Assembly: GCA_001920415.1 (NCBI GenBank)
Contig: MNJR01000147.1
Span: 1 to 32,881, forward strand
Length of the DNA stretch: 32,881 nucleotides
Direction of reading: 5' to 3'
Source: Acidobacteria bacterium 13_1_20CM_3_53_8
GTDB taxonomy: Bacteria > Acidobacteriota > Blastocatellia > Pyrinomonadales > Pyrinomonadaceae
This document shows positions 31,008-32,881 of this stretch, one piece after another. Positions within the stretch are counted from its first letter, which is position 1. Every line of letters starts with the position of its first letter. Made by a program: the position numbers and the translations under genes. The notes below the pieces were generated by a model. That model had not been told where the DNA came from, did no database searches, and was given only the letters and a program-made list of their open reading frames with translations.

Positions 31008-32249
31008 ATGGGAAAAGTCGTTATCACAGGCGCTGGAGTCATCTCGTCCCTCGGCGATTCGCTTGACGAATTTCATGCCGCACTATGCAAGGGGCAGAAC
31101 GCAATCAAGCCGATTGAGCTATTCCCGACCGCAATGCTTGGCTGTCCGCTTGGCGGAGAAATCAAGGGCTTCGATGCGCAGATGTATCTGGGCAAAAGAA
31201 ACTTGCGCCCGCTCGACCGCACGTCGCGTCTGGTCGCTTCGGCGGCGCAACTGGCGTTGGACTCAAGCGGCTGGACCGAAGAGATGAGGAACAACGAGGA
31301 AGTGGGCCTGATTCTCGGCACGATGTTTTGCAGCGTTCGCACTATCTCCGAATTCGACCGCCGTGCGCTCGAAGCCGGGCCGACTTACGCCAGCCCGATG
31401 GACTTCTCAAACACCGTCATCAATGCTGCCGCCGGACAAACGGCCATCTTGCATAACCTGCGTGGGGTAAACACCACTGTCTCGACAGGCAACACTTCGG
31501 GGCTGAAGGCTATTGCTTATGCGACAGACCTGATTCGTAGCGGTCGCGCTCGCGCTCTTCTGGCAGGCGGCGCAGAAGAGTTGTGCTTCGAATCATTCTA
31601 CGGTTTTGATCGCGCCGGACTTCTTTGCCGGTCAGAACGCCAGTCGGGCGATTTCCCCATTCCTTTCGATACGCGCCGGAACGGTATGGCGCTCGGCGAG
31701 GGTGCGGCACTCATGATGCTAGAAGACGCCGAGTCGGCGCGCGAGCGTGGTGTGCGCGTGCTCGCGGAGATTAAAGGATACGGCTGCGCGTACCACTGTT
31801 CGCGCGGGCGGGAGGAGAGTGCAGTCGAGGCCATCGCAATCTCAATGCGGCGTGCGTTAGATGATGCAGAGATGCTGCCACATGAAATTCAATGCCTAAG
31901 CGCTTCGGCGAACGGAAGCCGCCAAGGTGATCGCGACGAGGCACAAGCGCTCGTTGCGACCTTCAGCAGCAACTCACATCGCCTGCCTGTGACGGCCATC
32001 AAGTCAATGCTCGGCGAAACACTCGGCGCGTCGGGAGCCATGCAGGCGCTGGACATGGTCGAGACAATGCGCGATGGCGTGCTCCCCGGCACCATCAATC
32101 TGGGAGAGACCGAAGATGATTTCCCGTTCCCATGGATAAGCACCGTCCGCCGGAAGATTGACCCACACAACGGCTTGATTAATTCCGTTGGCTTTGACGG
32201 CCACTGTTGCTCGCTCATCCTTGCACGAGGAGTTGAATCGCTGTGTTGA
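31008..32249 (+). CDS. Chain-length-factor-like ketosynthase lacking all catalytic residues
   Basis: The 413-residue protein has the full thiolase-fold ketosynthase length but none of the active-site residues. The nucleophile position is Asn162 (VSTGNTSGLKAI instead of TACASG). The two His positions are Ser300 (SASANGSRQGD) and Glu337 (KSMLGETLGASG). It directly follows the active ketosynthase with a 4-nt gap, as KS-beta or chain-length factors do, and probably forms a heterodimer with it. Classical factors often have Gln at the Cys position; Asn here is unusual. Structural residues around the pocket are conserved, so it is not a decaying gene. Confidence 0.92.
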   Translation: MGKVVITGAGVISSLGDSLDEFHAALCKGQNAIKPIELFPTAMLGCPLGGEIKGFDAQMYLGKRNLRPLDRTSRLVASAAQLALDSSGWTEEMRNNEEVGLILGTMFCSVRTISEFDRRALEAGPTYASPMDFSNTVINAAAGQTAILHNLRGVNTTVSTGNTSGLKAIAYATDLIRSGRARALLAGGAEELCFESFYGFDRAGLLCRSERQSGDFPIPFDTRRNGMALGEGAALMMLEDAESARERGVRVLAEIKGYGCAYHCSRGREESAVEAIAISMRRALDDAEMLPHEIQCLSASANGSRQGDRDEAQALVATFSSNSHRLPVTAIKSMLGETLGASGAMQALDMVETMRDGVLPGTINLGETEDDFPFPWISTVRRKIDPHNGLINSVGFDGHCCSLILARGVESLC

Positions 32250-32311
32250 TGAAGCTAATACGTTTGTGTTCATCGAGAGTACCGAGAGGATGATCTCTGG
32301 AGGAGCGGACA

Positions 32312-32500
32312 ATGACTACTGGACTCTTTAATCCGGCAAGCGGAATACGAAAACTATTTCTGCACCTCATTTTGATAATAGCTCTCATTTTACTGCTCGC
32401 TTTTGGCAGCCGGAAATTATTAGTCCCGCAGCCTGAAGCCCAGACTATGGGCAGTTGTTCAGCCATGAACCGATCTGCTGAACATGCAGGAAGGGTTTAG
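32312..32500 (+). CDS. Small single-helix membrane protein (unknown)
   Basis: The 62-residue protein has one strong membrane helix (about 15-32, LFLHLILIIALILLLAFG) and a polar tail with one Cys. GGAG lies 7 nt before the ATG. Its stop is 2 nt before the HMG-CoA reductase start, so it is inside the operon. No family is recognised; it might anchor an enzyme complex. Confidence 0.65.
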   Translation: MTTGLFNPASGIRKLFLHLILIIALILLLAFGSRKLLVPQPEAQTMGSCSAMNRSAEHAGRV

Positions 32501-32502
32501 TC

Positions 32503-32881
32503 ATGCTCAGTTTACGCTCATCAGAATCTTTTATCAGCGACGAACGCTTGGAGCTAGTGCCGAGAATGAAAGGGCAGGGCTACCAGAGCGAATATGTCGA
32601 GCGTCGTCGCGCATGGATTGAGCAGAAGACCGGATGCCGTTTGGGGCGTGTCGGCGAATATTCCATCCCGAGCGAAGAGATGAGCGGCAACATTGAGAAT
32701 CCCATCGGCGCGGTGCAGGTGCCGCTCGGGGTGGCCGGGCCGCTTCTGGTTCACGGCCTTCATGCGCGCGGCACTTTCTACGTCCCGCTAGCGACGACCG
32801 AAGGCGCGCTCGTGCGCTCGTATGAGCGAGGAATGGTCGCGCTCACGCGTGCTGGCGGAGTGGAGACGCGCATCCATGCGG
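32503..32881 (+). CDS. HMG-CoA reductase, N-terminal part (runs off the window)
   Basis: The first 126 residues are present. They contain the class-typical sequence ENPIGAVQVPLGVAGPLLVHG (about 65-85), then GTFYVPLATTEGALVRSYERG with catalytic Glu100 in the TTEGAL motif. By family the enzyme reduces HMG-CoA to mevalonate with NAD(P)H, the entry to mevalonate-derived isoprenoids. There is no membrane anchor, so it is a soluble bacterial form. AGGAAGG lies about 8 nt before the ATG. It is in one operon with the KS/CLF pair. Either an isoprenoid branch is linked to the chain made by KS/CLF, or this paralogue reduces another thioester. The remainder lies beyond position 32881. Confidence 0.9.
   Translation, partial: MLSLRSSESFISDERLELVPRMKGQGYQSEYVERRRAWIEQKTGCRLGRVGEYSIPSEEMSGNIENPIGAVQVPLGVAGPLLVHGLHARGTFYVPLATTEGALVRSYERGMVALTRAGGVETRIHA

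Overview
This 32.9 kb window is probably chromosome from an Acidobacteriota bacterium, possibly class Blastocatellia. That is inferred from a 1130-residue Oar-like TonB-dependent outer-membrane protein, a DUF2270 membrane protein, a membrane-anchored Ser/Thr kinase and long dyad repeats behind many genes. No rRNA or core marker gene is present to confirm the lineage.

Region 1 (1-11165) is all on the minus strand and is mostly housekeeping. It holds the kinase, inositol monophosphatase (suhB), a secreted M24 peptidase, urocanate hydratase (hutU), two small envelope proteins, histidine ammonia-lyase (hutH), a DUF2270 membrane protein and an AlkA-type DNA glycosylase. tadA faces the other way at 11282. 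Long AT-rich inverted repeats built from simple words lie within about 20 nt of the stop codons of six of these genes.

Region 2 (11868-16600) is a tRNA-Ser(CGA) integration hot spot. A ~3.95 kb element carries a tyrosine integrase, an AlpA-like small protein, a Uma2-type nuclease-like protein, a wrecked UPF0175/DUF3368 toxin-antitoxin pair and an apparently intact PIN toxin-antitoxin pair. It is bounded by a 35-bp repeat of the tRNA (34/35 identical). The tRNA gene looks split: the 5' part is at the left end and the proper 3' end at the right end. Just beyond lies the C-terminal stub of a second integrase, then a 202-bp MITE with terminal inverted repeats and a perfect 7-bp target duplication.

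Region 3 (17202-32881) is all on the plus strand. It opens with a sigma-54 activator that lacks the phospho-acceptor Asp in its receiver domain. Two strong -24/-12 promoters follow, one before a small winged-helix-like gene plus a DoxX-like gene, the other before a vanadium haloperoxidase/PAP2-type enzyme. Each promoter has a related 14-bp palindrome exactly 126 bp upstream, which defines a candidate local sigma-54 regulon. Next come a TlpA-like thioredoxin, a NarL-type two-component pair, the Oar-like protein and an NTF2-like secreted protein.

The last segment (29594-32881) looks like the start of a type II polyketide/fatty-acid-like biosynthetic cluster. It holds an acyl carrier protein gene with an internal deletion, a ketosynthase with an intact Cys-His-His triad, a partner ketosynthase that has lost all three catalytic residues (chain-length-factor-like), a small membrane protein and the N-terminus of an HMG-CoA reductase that runs off the window. 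The pairing of KS/CLF with HMG-CoA reductase, near a haloperoxidase-type enzyme under a sigma-54 switch, is the most novel-looking assembly here. Its product is unknown.
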